A DNA stretch of 64,000 nucleotides from an uncultured bacterium (lineage in GTDB: Bacteria; Patescibacteriota; Saccharimonadia; Saccharimonadales; Saccharimonadaceae). Position 1 is the first letter of the stretch; each line of letters begins with the position of its first letter. The stretch covers positions 62,001 through 126,000 of the forward strand of contig CACWJA010000004.1 of assembly GCA_902761145.1 (NCBI GenBank), written 5' to 3'. Position numbers and translations under genes: made by a program. Below, one piece after another: positions 17,626 to 27,152 of this stretch. The notes under the pieces are model-generated. The model was not told where the DNA came from and ran no database searches. It saw only the letters and a list, made by a program, of their open reading frames with translations.

Positions 17626-19050
17626 ATGAGTAACAAAGTATATATTACTACTGCTATACCATATGTCAATGGAGCTCCCCATGTGGGCCATGCGCTTGAT
17701 TACTGTTTGGCGGATGTTTATGCTAGGTATTCGAGATTGCGGGGTTTTGAGGTTAGGTTACAGACTGGTGTAGACGAACATGGTAATAAGATATATCAAA
17801 AAGCTTTCGATATGGGTGTACCAGTTAATGCGTATGTGGATGGTAATGCAAAAAAATTTAGAGATTTTATAGAAAAACTTGATATATCGTACACTGATTT
17901 TATTCGTACTACGGACGAGGCGCATGCAAGAATGTGCCAAGAAATATGGCGTAGACTTCTGTCGCATATATATAAGGCAGAATACGAAGGATGGTATTGT
18001 GATGGGTGTGAGAGATTTATCACTCAGAAGGAGTATGATGATAACTCTGGCGTGTGCCCAGATCACCAGAAAGAATATAAGAAGATATCAGAAGAAAATT
18101 ATTATCTTAGAATTTCAGATTTTAAAGACAAAATTCATAAGGCGATTGAATCTGATGAATTGCTAATTTTGCCAGAGTTTCGAAAAAAGGAAGTATTAAA
18201 ATTACTTGAAGAATCACCAGATGTGTCTATATCACGTTCTGCGGAACAATTGTCTTGGGGTATACCTGTTCCTGATGATGAATCTCAAGTAATGTATGTA
18301 TGGATAGATGCTTTGTCGAATTATATTACCGTATTAGGTTATCCAGAAGAGAATATTGACACATGGTGGCCTGCGGAGGCACAGTTTGTCGGTAAAGATA
18401 TTTTAAGGTTTCATGCTATTATTTGGCCGGCGATGTTGATGGGGCTGGGGTTGCCACTTCCGAAGACTATCATCTCGCATGGATTTGTGTTGGTGGATGG
18501 ACAGAAGATGTCCAAATCTATTGGTAATGTGGTAGATCCAATAGATGTATTAAATAGACATGGGGTAGATGCTTTTCGGTATTATTTCTTGAGGCATATA
18601 GATACTTTTAGTGATTCTGATTTTACGTGGGAGAAATTCGAGGCTGCCTATAATAATGAGCTTGCTAATGATTTGGGTAACTTGGTTCAGAGATTGGCTA
18701 CTCTAGCTAGCAAAAATCATATAGCTATAGATAATGACTCTTTGGAATATAAGTTTGACAGCGAGTATACCAAATGCATGGATAAGTTTGAGTTTTCTAA
18801 AGCTTTTGATTATGTCTGGGGAAAAATACAAGGGCTTAATAAGAGAATCGATAATGAAAAGCCTTGGGCTTTGGCGAAAAATGGTGAGGTGGAGAAAACG
18901 CAAAAATGTTTGCTTGGGCTGATGGGCGATTTATTGAATGCTAACTATATGCTAAGTCCATTTATTCCAGGTACCACCTCAAGGATTTATGAGGTTTTTG
19001 CTGGTGAAGAGATAGCTCCGCCTAAAACGCCTTTGTTTCCTAAAGATTAA
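17626..19050 (+). CDS. metG: Methionyl-tRNA synthetase
   Basis: Class I synthetase charging tRNA-Met. HIGH-type motif PHVGHALD at residues 20-27. The connective peptide keeps a zinc knuckle (YCDGCERF, then VCPDH). KMSKS is present as KMSKSIGN near residue 296, and an anticodon-binding helical domain follows. At 474 aa it lacks the C-terminal dimerisation domain. Starts leaderless-style and ends at a bidirectional terminator shared with the convergent channel gene. Confidence 0.95.
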   Translation: MSNKVYITTAIPYVNGAPHVGHALDYCLADVYARYSRLRGFEVRLQTGVDEHGNKIYQKAFDMGVPVNAYVDGNAKKFRDFIEKLDISYTDFIRTTDEAHARMCQEIWRRLLSHIYKAEYEGWYCDGCERFITQKEYDDNSGVCPDHQKEYKKISEENYYLRISDFKDKIHKAIESDELLILPEFRKKEVLKLLEESPDVSISRSAEQLSWGIPVPDDESQVMYVWIDALSNYITVLGYPEENIDTWWPAEAQFVGKDILRFHAIIWPAMLMGLGLPLPKTIISHGFVLVDGQKMSKSIGNVVDPIDVLNRHGVDAFRYYFLRHIDTFSDSDFTWEKFEAAYNNELANDLGNLVQRLATLASKNHIAIDNDSLEYKFDSEYTKCMDKFEFSKAFDYVWGKIQGLNKRIDNEKPWALAKNGEVEKTQKCLLGLMGDLLNANYMLSPFIPGTTSRIYEVFAGEEIAPPKTPLFPKD

Positions 19051-19072
19051 TCGCTTTGATTAAATGAACAAA

Positions 19073-19104
19073 AAAAGAACTGGACCAATTGATCCAGTTC
19101 TTTT
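19073..19104. terminator. Bidirectional terminator between metG and the channel gene
   Basis: AAAAGAACTGGA (19073-19084) and TCCAGTTCTTTT (19093-19104): a 12-bp stem with A-runs and T-runs on either side, placed between convergent genes. Confidence 0.9.
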
Positions 19105-19109
19105 AAGGA

Positions 19110-20075
19110 TTAATCCTCAGAGAGTTTTTTGTTGAAGTCTGAAAGGAAGAAGCCTATTGTTCCGCCGATCATTGGGAATAACGCATAGGCAGCTAGGGCT
19201 TGGCATATTCCGCCGAATATTTCTCCAAAGTTGTCGCCCACGGTTGGGAATATTTGCATCATGACAGCGGCAGCTGGGTTGAATATGAAGTTGCTGCTAA
19301 GGCCGAGGAAAGCTGCAGATATTACATAGCCAATGACTACTGCAAGTGCCATTCCGCCTGCAACCATTGCTGCGAAAGTAAATACGCTACGCTTGTAATC
19401 TAGGGCTCTTGCAAAGAAGAATCCTATGATGGTGGCACCAAGCAGTTCGACAAGGGTAACTAGCCAAAACTTTCCTTCTGCGATAGCAGAGATAGTAGGA
19501 ATATCATAGGCTGTTTCGCCGCCAGCAAGGTGGAAGGCATTGAAAATAAGCCAACCAAGCCAAGCTCCGATAACCTCAGCTATTATATACATGATGCCAC
19601 GTATTACTGACATACGGCGAGTAGCCATCATACCGACTGTGACGAGTGGGTTGAGGCATGCTCCCGAGAATGCATATACTGCGATAAGTATAGCGATAAT
19701 TGCGAAAGCATATGTAGCTACGTTGGCCAGTCCCATGAGTGATAGCCCAAATAATAGCATCGTGATAAAGAATGTGCCTATTATTTCGCCAAGCAGTGAA
19801 CCATAGAACTTGCGCTTTTTGAAGATGGTAAGAATGCTCTCTTTTTCTTCGTATTTTTTTGCGAAGAAGCCGCGCTTGCTGGATGTAGTTTTGACGGTGT
19901 CTTCTGATGTGTTGGTTTCGGTAGACTCATCCTCTGACTCCGTGTCAGTAGTTTCGATTGAGTCTTTTTTAGTGGACTCAACTTCTGACTTTACGACAGA
20001 CTTTTCGGCTGAGTCTTTTTTGGTCGATTGGGTCTTTCCTGACTTTTTCGACGATTTTGATTTTTTTGTCGCCAT
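19110..20075 (-). CDS. MIP-family channel (aquaporin or glycerol facilitator) with charged N-terminal extension
   Basis: 321 aa on the minus strand. Residues 1-90 are Lys/Ser/Thr/Glu-rich and probably disordered. Six hydrophobic segments follow. The two half-helix boxes are visible: LNPLV (an NPL variant of NPA) in the first repeat and FNPAAAV in the second; between them HLAGGETAYD resembles the extracellular loop. It likely conducts water or small neutral solutes; substrate cannot be told. SD AAAGGAGG lies before the ATG. Transcribed divergently from 20182 out of a perfect inverted repeat. Confidence 0.85.
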   Translation of the reverse strand: MATKKSKSSKKSGKTQSTKKDSAEKSVVKSEVESTKKDSIETTDTESEDESTETNTSEDTVKTTSSKRGFFAKKYEEKESILTIFKKRKFYGSLLGEIIGTFFITMLLFGLSLMGLANVATYAFAIIAILIAVYAFSGACLNPLVTVGMMATRRMSVIRGIMYIIAEVIGAWLGWLIFNAFHLAGGETAYDIPTISAIAEGKFWLVTLVELLGATIIGFFFARALDYKRSVFTFAAMVAGGMALAVVIGYVISAAFLGLSSNFIFNPAAAVMMQIFPTVGDNFGEIFGGICQALAAYALFPMIGGTIGFFLSDFNKKLSED

Positions 20076-20100
20076 TATAGCCTCCTTTTTATAATATGTG

Positions 20101-20146
20101 TTTTATTATAACACAAATATCACGTAAAGTTTGTGTTATAATAAAA
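20101..20146. promoter_or_regulatory. Palindromic divergent promoter region
   Basis: A perfect 17-bp inverted repeat: TTTTATTATAACACAAA (20101-20117) and its complement (20130-20146) around a 12-nt centre. Each arm contains TGTTATAAT, so it provides an extended -10 for each divergent gene (minus -10 at 20105-20110, plus -10 at 20137-20142). It could also be a binding site for a dimeric regulator. Confidence 0.6.
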
Positions 20147-20181
20147 AAAGTCGAAATAATTTATTTAGGAAGGTAATCAAA

Positions 20182-20427
20182 ATGGGCGTAATAGTAAATA
20201 AAAACAATTATAAGAATGATGAATTATCACGTAGGATAGATGCTGATCTTCGCGCTAAGGCGTTGGAGATTGCTGGTGGAGCAGGTGAAGAACGAGATGA
20301 CGATATTGACTTTGCTGAGGATTCTGAATATGTGCGCGATTTTAAAAAAACCGGTAGGTTTGGGTGGGTATGGATTGTGTTGATACTGCTTGCTGTGCTG
20401 TCAATTATCTCAATCGTTTTTTTGTGA
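20182..20427 (+). CDS. Small single-pass membrane protein, unknown
   Basis: 81 aa from the ATG at 20182, chosen for its AGGAAGGT ribosome binding site; an in-frame ATG 51 nt upstream has none and sits in the promoter. The N-terminal 55 residues are charged and helical (LSRRIDADLRAKALEIAG). One C-terminal membrane helix (WVWIVLILLAVLSIISIVFL) ends the protein, as in tail-anchored proteins. Family not recognised. Divergent from the channel gene and upstream of a large membrane protein that has its own promoter. Confidence 0.6.
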   Translation: MGVIVNKNNYKNDELSRRIDADLRAKALEIAGGAGEERDDDIDFAEDSEYVRDFKKTGRFGWVWIVLILLAVLSIISIVFL

Positions 20428-20470
20428 TATGTTTTTGAAGCAGTCAATTGAAAAAAACATAAGTGTGATA

Positions 20471-20476
20471 TATAAT
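20471..20476 (+). promoter_or_regulatory. Leaderless-type -10 of the 1039-aa membrane protein gene
   Basis: TATAAT at 20471-20476, 7 nt before the ATG at 20484. No SD is present. Confidence 0.55.
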
Positions 20477-20483
20477 TATTGCC

Positions 20484-23400
20484 ATGAGTAACCGTTCTTA
20501 TATTGACGATAACGGAAAAGATCCTTCGGTTAGTGCTGTAGAACAGTCGGAAGAGGCCGGTATCACGCCGGGGTTTTTGGGCGGTAGCGATTGGCCTGCC
20601 GGTGCGGCGTATAAGTTGAATGGTGAATATTACGATGGGAATGACAAAAAGATAAAGCCTAATAAGAAAAGAACGGGCCTAGCTAGCGAATTGTCTTCTG
20701 CGGAGCGTAGTGCAGAGAATGACATCTTAGATCAGCCGAGTGATGATTTGGAAGGCAATGAGCATAATGAGGCTTCTCCTAGGGGCTTTTACTCTGGGCG
20801 AGGGAAGATGGATAAAAAAGGAAGAGGTGGAGATAAAGATAAAAAGAGTGGCGGTATGGTCCGACTCAAAAAGGGTGGGCCAGTCGGATTGATCATTACG
20901 GTAGTTCTTGGAATCGTTGGTGCTATCAGTGGAATGCAGCTATCTCAGCCGTTTAGCTTAATTGCGCAATTCCAAGAAACATTTAATTCTATGCATACTT
21001 CTGCAAATATGAGGACAAAGCGGATTTTTGGATTGCAGTTAGGCAAACAAGTTAAAGATCCGGTAAAAGGCACTATTTTTGGGAAAACTTTGAAAATAAC
21101 AAAAAAGCAACAGGAAAAATTAAAACAACACGGGATTGAATATGATGATGATTTTCAGGGTACTGGTAATAGGGTTTTGAAGTTTGATGATGGAGATGAC
21201 ATAAAAATAATTGCTGCTGATTCTGCAGCGGCAAAGGCGATTGGTGATTTAGACGGCGTTGATTCAGGCCTCGGTAAGGCCTACAATAGCAAGGTGTTTG
21301 TATTTGACGATATTTATAACGAAAATACCGGTTTTCATCATGCATACAATAAAGGTTCGTTAAACTGGCGCGGCCAGATAGCAAATTGGTTTGGCACGAG
21401 GGTGGCCGCTTTTCTAACAAACAACAAGTTGACACGTAATATGTTCAATGATTATGAAGATCAGAAGAATGCTGCTGACGGTGATGGGCTAAAGGCAATG
21501 AAGGATACTTTGGAAGAAAAAACTGGTAGTATAGATAATGAGGGTGAGAAAGTAAGAGAGGTTGGGGAGCCGGACACAGATGAAGATAGCGATGCTAATT
21601 TTAAGAAAAAAGATAGTGATGTGGATTCTGGAAAGATGACAAGGGGTAGTACAGAAGATTTAGGGAAGAAGATGGACAAAATAAAAAGTAAATTCGCTAG
21701 CAGTGCCAATGTGATTTGCGGAATATCAAGTGCCGTCGGGGCGATCACTATGATGGTAACAGCCGCAGAGGCATTGCAAGTGATAAATCTTGCTACGTCG
21801 TATTTTGAGGCAATTGATAAAGTCAAAGCGGGGAAAGGTGATGAAGCGCCTATCAACGAGCTTGCTGGAACTTTAAATGAACGAAAAGTTAGCAAGTATA
21901 AAGAATTGGAGAGCGTGTCTGTTGACGGTGACGGTAAGTCTGAGGAAGACTATTCTGCAACTATCGTGGATACTACTTCCACAAAATCCGCGATAGAGTC
22001 TGAAGGTGTGGCCGCTTTGTTTAGTGGGAGAACTGTCAGTCCTAACGACGCGAGCGTGCAAAGTTTTAATTTAACGTCAAGTATAAATAAAATAATGGGG
22101 GGAATCAATTCGAGTATGGCAGTATTTCAGACTTGCACTATAGCTAAGCTTGCGGTTTCTGCGGTTCAGTTTGTGGATGCTGCTATAGATTTAATTGGAT
22201 GTATTGCGGGTTTGGTCACAATAGAGACTGGTGTAGGCGCCGCTGCGGCACTTGCGGAATGCGGACAGCTAATAATAGATATAGGAGTTTCTGTTGGTAA
22301 GAGTGCACTGATTAGCGCGGCTATTGCGGGTGTTTTTTCAGCCATTGCGCCCGTACTGACCAGTGCATGGACGCGTGATTTGATATCTGATATTGGTGGT
22401 GAGGATTTGGGCAATGCGCTTACATCTGGGGGTAATATGTACCTTGGCGGTGCACATAGGGCGAACGGCGGGTCTCCGGCATCTTTAGAAGAATATAAAC
22501 AGTACGCAGTGGTTCATCAGCAAGTGGTTGCGGATAATGCCCGCTTTGAGCGTGAGAGCTTGAGCCCTTTTGATATTACATCGAAAAATACTTTTCTTGG
22601 GACTCTTATGACAAAGTTTTCCGGATTTGCTACGGCTAGTTCGTTGGTGGGAGTAATGTCCTCAGGAAGTTCGATCATTTCTTCTTCCGTAGCATCACTC
22701 AGCCCAGCCGCTTCAGCCTATGATATAGCAAAAACTTTGCCAGATAGTCTGGATGATTATAAAGATACATGCCCATATCTGTATTCGATAGGTATGATTG
22801 GTGATTCGTATTGTAACCCGTATGTTATTACTGATACTAGTACGATTAATGATAATCCAGCAGACATAATAGATAAGGTCGATGAGCTTGGCGGCTTGTC
22901 TGACGATACAACCAGTGATGGGAATGTTAAAATTTCTGGAGATTCTGATTTGGCAAAGTATATAAGGTACTGTGATAACAGGAATTCAATGTTTGGGGCT
23001 ACAGACTATAATATTGCAAATGATATTAATTCTGCGACTAGCGCAAATACTGGCAATACATATGTAGATGCAGCAATAGATGGCGCAATCGGTTCTTTGC
23101 CTTTAATTGGCGATGGTATCGATATATTTGAAAATGTGAACGCTTTGAGTCATGTAGGGTATATTAGTGGGGAATCGTGCGTGGCAGGAAATAATGTAAA
23201 TGCTGTAAGCTCGCCAAATTGGGATAAAGCTAAATATTATCAGAGATTTATTGAGGATCAGTCTTTGGCTGAGTCGATGGGGATAATCGACAAGTCTGCT
23301 GTCACTGCGTATTTGGAAGAATATTATGAAGAGCACCCGTTGGATAATTCTTACGAGGGTGTAATAGCACGATATTCTGGGTTGGATAAGGATACCGTCT

Positions 23401-23603
23401 CAGATATCTTGTATATTGCGCGATACTATGAGTATGTAAATGATTATAATCCTGCAGAAAGATATGCATTTGGAAAACCTGCAGTAGAGGTAGAGAATGA
23501 GCTAAGATTTGATAATAATAATGTTGTGGCGAAAAATGTTTGGGCGACACTTGCGGATGCGATAAGCTATGCAGATCTTAGAAATAGAAGTTACGCGGTA
23601 TAA
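20484..23603 (+). CDS. Large multi-pass membrane protein of unknown function
   Basis: 1039 aa, not assigned to a family. Residues 1-125 are charged and probably cytoplasmic. Hydrophobic segments: about 133-155 (PVGLIITVVLGIVGAISGMQL), 410-435, a cluster at about 550-640 (Ala/Gly/Ile-rich, with several possible crossings) and about 715-745. An Asp/Glu/Lys-rich region separates the first two. The last 270 residues are soluble with several cysteines (for example DTCPYLYSIG and SYCNPY), suggesting an exported domain. A multi-pass core with large soluble ends is compatible with a VirB6/TrbL-like secretion channel component, but no motif proves it. Confidence 0.65.
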   Translation: MSNRSYIDDNGKDPSVSAVEQSEEAGITPGFLGGSDWPAGAAYKLNGEYYDGNDKKIKPNKKRTGLASELSSAERSAENDILDQPSDDLEGNEHNEASPRGFYSGRGKMDKKGRGGDKDKKSGGMVRLKKGGPVGLIITVVLGIVGAISGMQLSQPFSLIAQFQETFNSMHTSANMRTKRIFGLQLGKQVKDPVKGTIFGKTLKITKKQQEKLKQHGIEYDDDFQGTGNRVLKFDDGDDIKIIAADSAAAKAIGDLDGVDSGLGKAYNSKVFVFDDIYNENTGFHHAYNKGSLNWRGQIANWFGTRVAAFLTNNKLTRNMFNDYEDQKNAADGDGLKAMKDTLEEKTGSIDNEGEKVREVGEPDTDEDSDANFKKKDSDVDSGKMTRGSTEDLGKKMDKIKSKFASSANVICGISSAVGAITMMVTAAEALQVINLATSYFEAIDKVKAGKGDEAPINELAGTLNERKVSKYKELESVSVDGDGKSEEDYSATIVDTTSTKSAIESEGVAALFSGRTVSPNDASVQSFNLTSSINKIMGGINSSMAVFQTCTIAKLAVSAVQFVDAAIDLIGCIAGLVTIETGVGAAAALAECGQLIIDIGVSVGKSALISAAIAGVFSAIAPVLTSAWTRDLISDIGGEDLGNALTSGGNMYLGGAHRANGGSPASLEEYKQYAVVHQQVVADNARFERESLSPFDITSKNTFLGTLMTKFSGFATASSLVGVMSSGSSIISSSVASLSPAASAYDIAKTLPDSLDDYKDTCPYLYSIGMIGDSYCNPYVITDTSTINDNPADIIDKVDELGGLSDDTTSDGNVKISGDSDLAKYIRYCDNRNSMFGATDYNIANDINSATSANTGNTYVDAAIDGAIGSLPLIGDGIDIFENVNALSHVGYISGESCVAGNNVNAVSSPNWDKAKYYQRFIEDQSLAESMGIIDKSAVTAYLEEYYEEHPLDNSYEGVIARYSGLDKDTVSDILYIARYYEYVNDYNPAERYAFGKPAVEVENELRFDNNNVVAKNVWATLADAISYADLRNRSYAV

Positions 23604-23650
23604 GTAGGATCTTTATTGGGCTTAGCTTTGCAGAAAAGCTCAAGTAGGAG

Positions 23651-23656
23651 TATAAT
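23651..23656 (+). promoter_or_regulatory. -10 box of the pheS-pheT operon
   Basis: TATAAT at 23651-23656, 11 nt before the pheS ATG at 23668. The predicted leader is only about 5 nt; the AGGAG at 23646 lies upstream of the -10 and cannot be in the transcript. Confidence 0.45.
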
Positions 23657-23667
23657 ATATAGTATAT

Positions 23668-24627
23668 ATGACAGAGATTGAGAGCTTAAAACAGGAGTTA
23701 AAAAAAGTTAATGCAGAATATGCTGGGATTCGTAATGTTCCAGCGGAGGAGCGTGCAGAATTTGGACGCAAGATCAACGCAAAGAAACAAGAGATTTTAG
23801 CAAAGATTGTTGCGACAGAAAAAAAGATGCTAGATACCCAAGTAGAGCCGATAGATGTGACGGCTTTTTGTGCGCCAAATGAGTCTATTCCAGAGGTGTA
23901 TTCGCAAGAGTATGGCTCTCGACATCCATTGGCTACAGAAATAGACCGGGTTTGTGAGATATACCAGATGATGGGGTTTGACGTGGTGGAGAGCCGACAG
24001 TTGGACGATGAATATCATATGTTTGATTCACTTAATTTTGCTAAGGAACATCCAGCGCGAGATGGCTATGATACTTTTAGGACGGAAGAAGGATTGATCC
24101 CGCCGGCACATACTTCCACGATGCAACATAGGGTACTAAAAGAATACCGTGATAAATTAGCACAGGGTAAAAATATTGCAGTTGTGGTGCCAGGGAGGGT
24201 GTATCGCAATGAAGACGTAGATGCTACGCATGAACATACTTTTTACCAATGCGAGGGGGTGTATGTGTCGCGTGAGTGTAATATGGGGCAAATGCTCGGT
24301 ATTTTACGTGAATTTTTCGAGAAGTACTATGAACAGAAGTTGGAGATACGTACGCAACCTGGGTATTTCCCGTTTACGGAACCAAGCTTAGAATTCATGA
24401 TTGAGAAACCTAAGTCGTTAGGTGGCAAGAAGGGCGATTTCTTAGAGATGCTGGGGTGCGGTATGATTCATCCGAATGTACTCAAAATGGCTGGAATAGA
24501 TCCTGCCGAGTATCATGGATTTGCGTGGGGTGGAGGAATGGATAGACTGGTGATGCTAAAATATGGGCTGTCTGACGTGAGGGCTTTTGAGTCTGGCAAT
24601 TTGAGTTTCTTAAGGAATTTTAGATAA
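23668..24627 (+). CDS. pheS: Phenylalanyl-tRNA synthetase alpha subunit
   Basis: Catalytic subunit of the (alpha-beta)2 PheRS. An N-terminal coiled coil (residues 1-55) is followed by the class II core. Motif 2 is seen around GRVYRNEDVDATHEHTFYQCEG and motif 3 around GFAWGGGMDRLVMLKYG near the C-terminus. The RHPLATEID stretch matches PheS. 319 aa, slightly shorter than in E. coli (327). Followed by pheT after 9 nt. Confidence 0.95.
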   Translation: MTEIESLKQELKKVNAEYAGIRNVPAEERAEFGRKINAKKQEILAKIVATEKKMLDTQVEPIDVTAFCAPNESIPEVYSQEYGSRHPLATEIDRVCEIYQMMGFDVVESRQLDDEYHMFDSLNFAKEHPARDGYDTFRTEEGLIPPAHTSTMQHRVLKEYRDKLAQGKNIAVVVPGRVYRNEDVDATHEHTFYQCEGVYVSRECNMGQMLGILREFFEKYYEQKLEIRTQPGYFPFTEPSLEFMIEKPKSLGGKKGDFLEMLGCGMIHPNVLKMAGIDPAEYHGFAWGGGMDRLVMLKYGLSDVRAFESGNLSFLRNFR

Positions 24628-24636
24628 GGAGTGGCT

Positions 24637-27069
24637 ATGAAAATATCATTGAATTGGTTAAGAAAATATGTAGATATAGATATCTCGGATGAGGATCTTA
24701 TAAGAACGATCGGCGCACGGCTAGTAGAAGTAGAGGGGGTGATAGATGAGACACATAAATATGACAGTATATATATAGTGCGTGTAGAGAAGGCTGAGAA
24801 GATACCAGATACGCATTTGACATTGTGTCAGGTAAATGTAGGTGATGTGGATATACCTAAAGTCCAAAAAAATGAAGACGGGCTAGTGCAGGTGGTGTGT
24901 GGAGCACCGAATGTGCGAGAGGGAATGCTGGCGGTATGGATCGCTCCAGGTGCCGTGGTGCCGGCGAGCGTACACGAAGATGCGCCTTTTGTGATAGGTA
25001 AGCGCAAAATGCTAGGTAAGTATGAATCTAATGGGATGCTAGCTGGAGCGGATGAGCTGGATTTTGATGACAAGCACGAAAAAATAGCAGAGGTAGATTC
25101 AGCGGTGGCGCAGCCGGGTGATACGTTGGCGGAGGTGTTTGGTTTAAATGACAAGATACTTGATATCGAGAATAAATCACTTACGCACCGACCAGATTGT
25201 TTTGGTGTGATAGGATTTGCTAGGGAAGTGGCTGGAATATTGGGAAAGAAATTTGTAGAGCCAGATTTTTTGCATGAAGAAACGGTGTTTCCAGAAGGAT
25301 TTTTGACGGTAGAAAAAGACGGGCCAGCAAGCCGTGATGCTACTCTTGATATAGAGATTACCAATGCTGAGATTTGCCCACGGTATACTGGTGCGGTGCT
25401 GAAAGTCACGGATGCCACAGCAGAAGATAAGTACTTATCTGAGATACAGATATTGATAGCAAAGTCTGGCATGATGCCCGTATCGCGCATAGTGGATGTA
25501 ACCAATTACTTGATGTTACTGACTGGGCAGCCGCTGCATGCATTTGACTATGATAAGTTTTTGAAAGTGGGTGGTAAAGATACTGCTAAAATATTGGTAA
25601 GGGAGGCTCAGCCTGGTGAGACGCTGGAGCTACTAGATGGCAAGACTATAGAGTGTATACCTAGTGATATACTAATAACTTCTAATGGCGTACCAGTGGC
25701 ATTAGCTGGTGCGATGGGCGGTAAAAATACCGAAATAGACGAAAACACCAAGAATATTTTGTTGGAAGCGGCGACATTTAGCTTATATCACTTGCGTAAG
25801 ACGCAGATGGTGCATGGGATATTTACTGAGGCTATTACTAGATTTACCAAGGGCGTGCCAATGAGTGGTACTTTTAATGTGCTGGCGGAGGCGGTAAAAG
25901 AGATGAATGCTAAGCCGCTAGAATTAAGAGATAAAGCATGCGTACCTTTTGCTACGAATATGGTGGAAGTATTAGTGGAAGATATTAATAGACTGCTGGG
26001 CACAGAGTATAGTAGAGGTTTGATAATAAAGACTCTTGAAAATGTAGGATTTATGATAGTAGATGCAGGAGATAGCCTGCAAGTTACGGTGCCAGCGTGG
26101 CGAACGGATATACATATCAAGGAAGATATAATAGAAGAAGTGGGGCGACTACTGGGATATGACAATATAGTGCCTACTTTGCCGCTACATCAGACGGCAG
26201 AGCCTAACAGAATGTGGGAGCTAAAGAAGAGAATCCGAGAAATGATGTGGCGACTGGGCGCGAATGAGCTACTTACGTATAGTTTTGCGGCAGGGAGATT
26301 ACTGGAAAGGGCCGGGCAGGATCCGAAGAATTCGTACAAGATAGTGAATTCTATCTCGCCAGAGCTGCAGTATGTGCGGCAGTCTATAGTGCCGAGCTTA
26401 TTAGATAAAGCTTATGTTAATCAGAAGATACCTTTCGATACGTTTGCATTATATGAAATGAATAAGGTATATCAGAAAGAGTGGGGGATGAATGATGAAA
26501 AAGTGCCAGTAGAAAAAATGCAGATGGGGATGGTGCTGGCAGAGCGAAAAGGTATTGGGACCGCGTATTATAAGGCCAAGATATATATGGCGAATATTCT
26601 TGACGAGCTAAATATTACTGCAAAGTATTTGCCAATGAAAGATGGCGACGAAGCGGTAAATCGGCCGTTTGAACCAAAGCGGAGTGCTATAGTGATAGCG
26701 GATGATGGGGCTGTGCTGGGTGTGGTGGGAGAATTTAAAAATTCCGTACGGCGAAGTTTCAAACTAGCGGAATATACAGCTGGATTTGAGCTAAATCTTG
26801 ACACAGTACTACAAAAAATAGGTGGTAAAAGGGATATTTACTTAGGTGAAGTAGAAAAACGTGATCTTACGGTAAAAACCACTGGTACATATGCCGAGCT
26901 TATAGATAAGATAAATACACTATTAATGCAGAATAGCGTAAAAGCGATAATTACGCCGATATCTATATATCAGCCAGAGGGCGCAGAAGAAAAGAATATT
27001 TCGGTGCATCTGGAATTCCATCAAAAAATTGATGATAATATAATGGAAGAGTTGGAAAAACTATCTTAG
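24637..27069 (+). CDS. pheT: Phenylalanyl-tRNA synthetase beta subunit
   Basis: 810 aa from the ATG at 24637; AAGGAG lies 5 nt before it and overlaps an in-frame GTG at 24631, which is therefore unlikely to be the start. Domains in order: N-terminal MKISLNWLRKYVDI, EMAP/OB domain (about 40-150), the B3/B4 editing region with SLTHRPDCFG, B5 domain, catalytic-like core and a C-terminal ferredoxin-fold anticodon-binding domain. Forms the PheRS holoenzyme with PheS. Confidence 0.95.
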   Translation: MKISLNWLRKYVDIDISDEDLIRTIGARLVEVEGVIDETHKYDSIYIVRVEKAEKIPDTHLTLCQVNVGDVDIPKVQKNEDGLVQVVCGAPNVREGMLAVWIAPGAVVPASVHEDAPFVIGKRKMLGKYESNGMLAGADELDFDDKHEKIAEVDSAVAQPGDTLAEVFGLNDKILDIENKSLTHRPDCFGVIGFAREVAGILGKKFVEPDFLHEETVFPEGFLTVEKDGPASRDATLDIEITNAEICPRYTGAVLKVTDATAEDKYLSEIQILIAKSGMMPVSRIVDVTNYLMLLTGQPLHAFDYDKFLKVGGKDTAKILVREAQPGETLELLDGKTIECIPSDILITSNGVPVALAGAMGGKNTEIDENTKNILLEAATFSLYHLRKTQMVHGIFTEAITRFTKGVPMSGTFNVLAEAVKEMNAKPLELRDKACVPFATNMVEVLVEDINRLLGTEYSRGLIIKTLENVGFMIVDAGDSLQVTVPAWRTDIHIKEDIIEEVGRLLGYDNIVPTLPLHQTAEPNRMWELKKRIREMMWRLGANELLTYSFAAGRLLERAGQDPKNSYKIVNSISPELQYVRQSIVPSLLDKAYVNQKIPFDTFALYEMNKVYQKEWGMNDEKVPVEKMQMGMVLAERKGIGTAYYKAKIYMANILDELNITAKYLPMKDGDEAVNRPFEPKRSAIVIADDGAVLGVVGEFKNSVRRSFKLAEYTAGFELNLDTVLQKIGGKRDIYLGEVEKRDLTVKTTGTYAELIDKINTLLMQNSVKAIITPISIYQPEGAEEKNISVHLEFHQKIDDNIMEELEKLS

Positions 27070-27152
27070 CCGTAGATTAAAATGAACTTAGTTTTTCAAA
27101 CCATAATTTTTATAACATGTGACGGTCACCCGCAAACAATGTGATAGTCTGG

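Noticed and set aside
24828-25505. 225-aa minus-strand frame opposite pheT
   Set aside because: It is a long open frame antisense to clearly coding pheT, with no RBS and low-complexity Ser/Thr content; similar shadows at 6791-7357 and 31168-31860 were also dropped.
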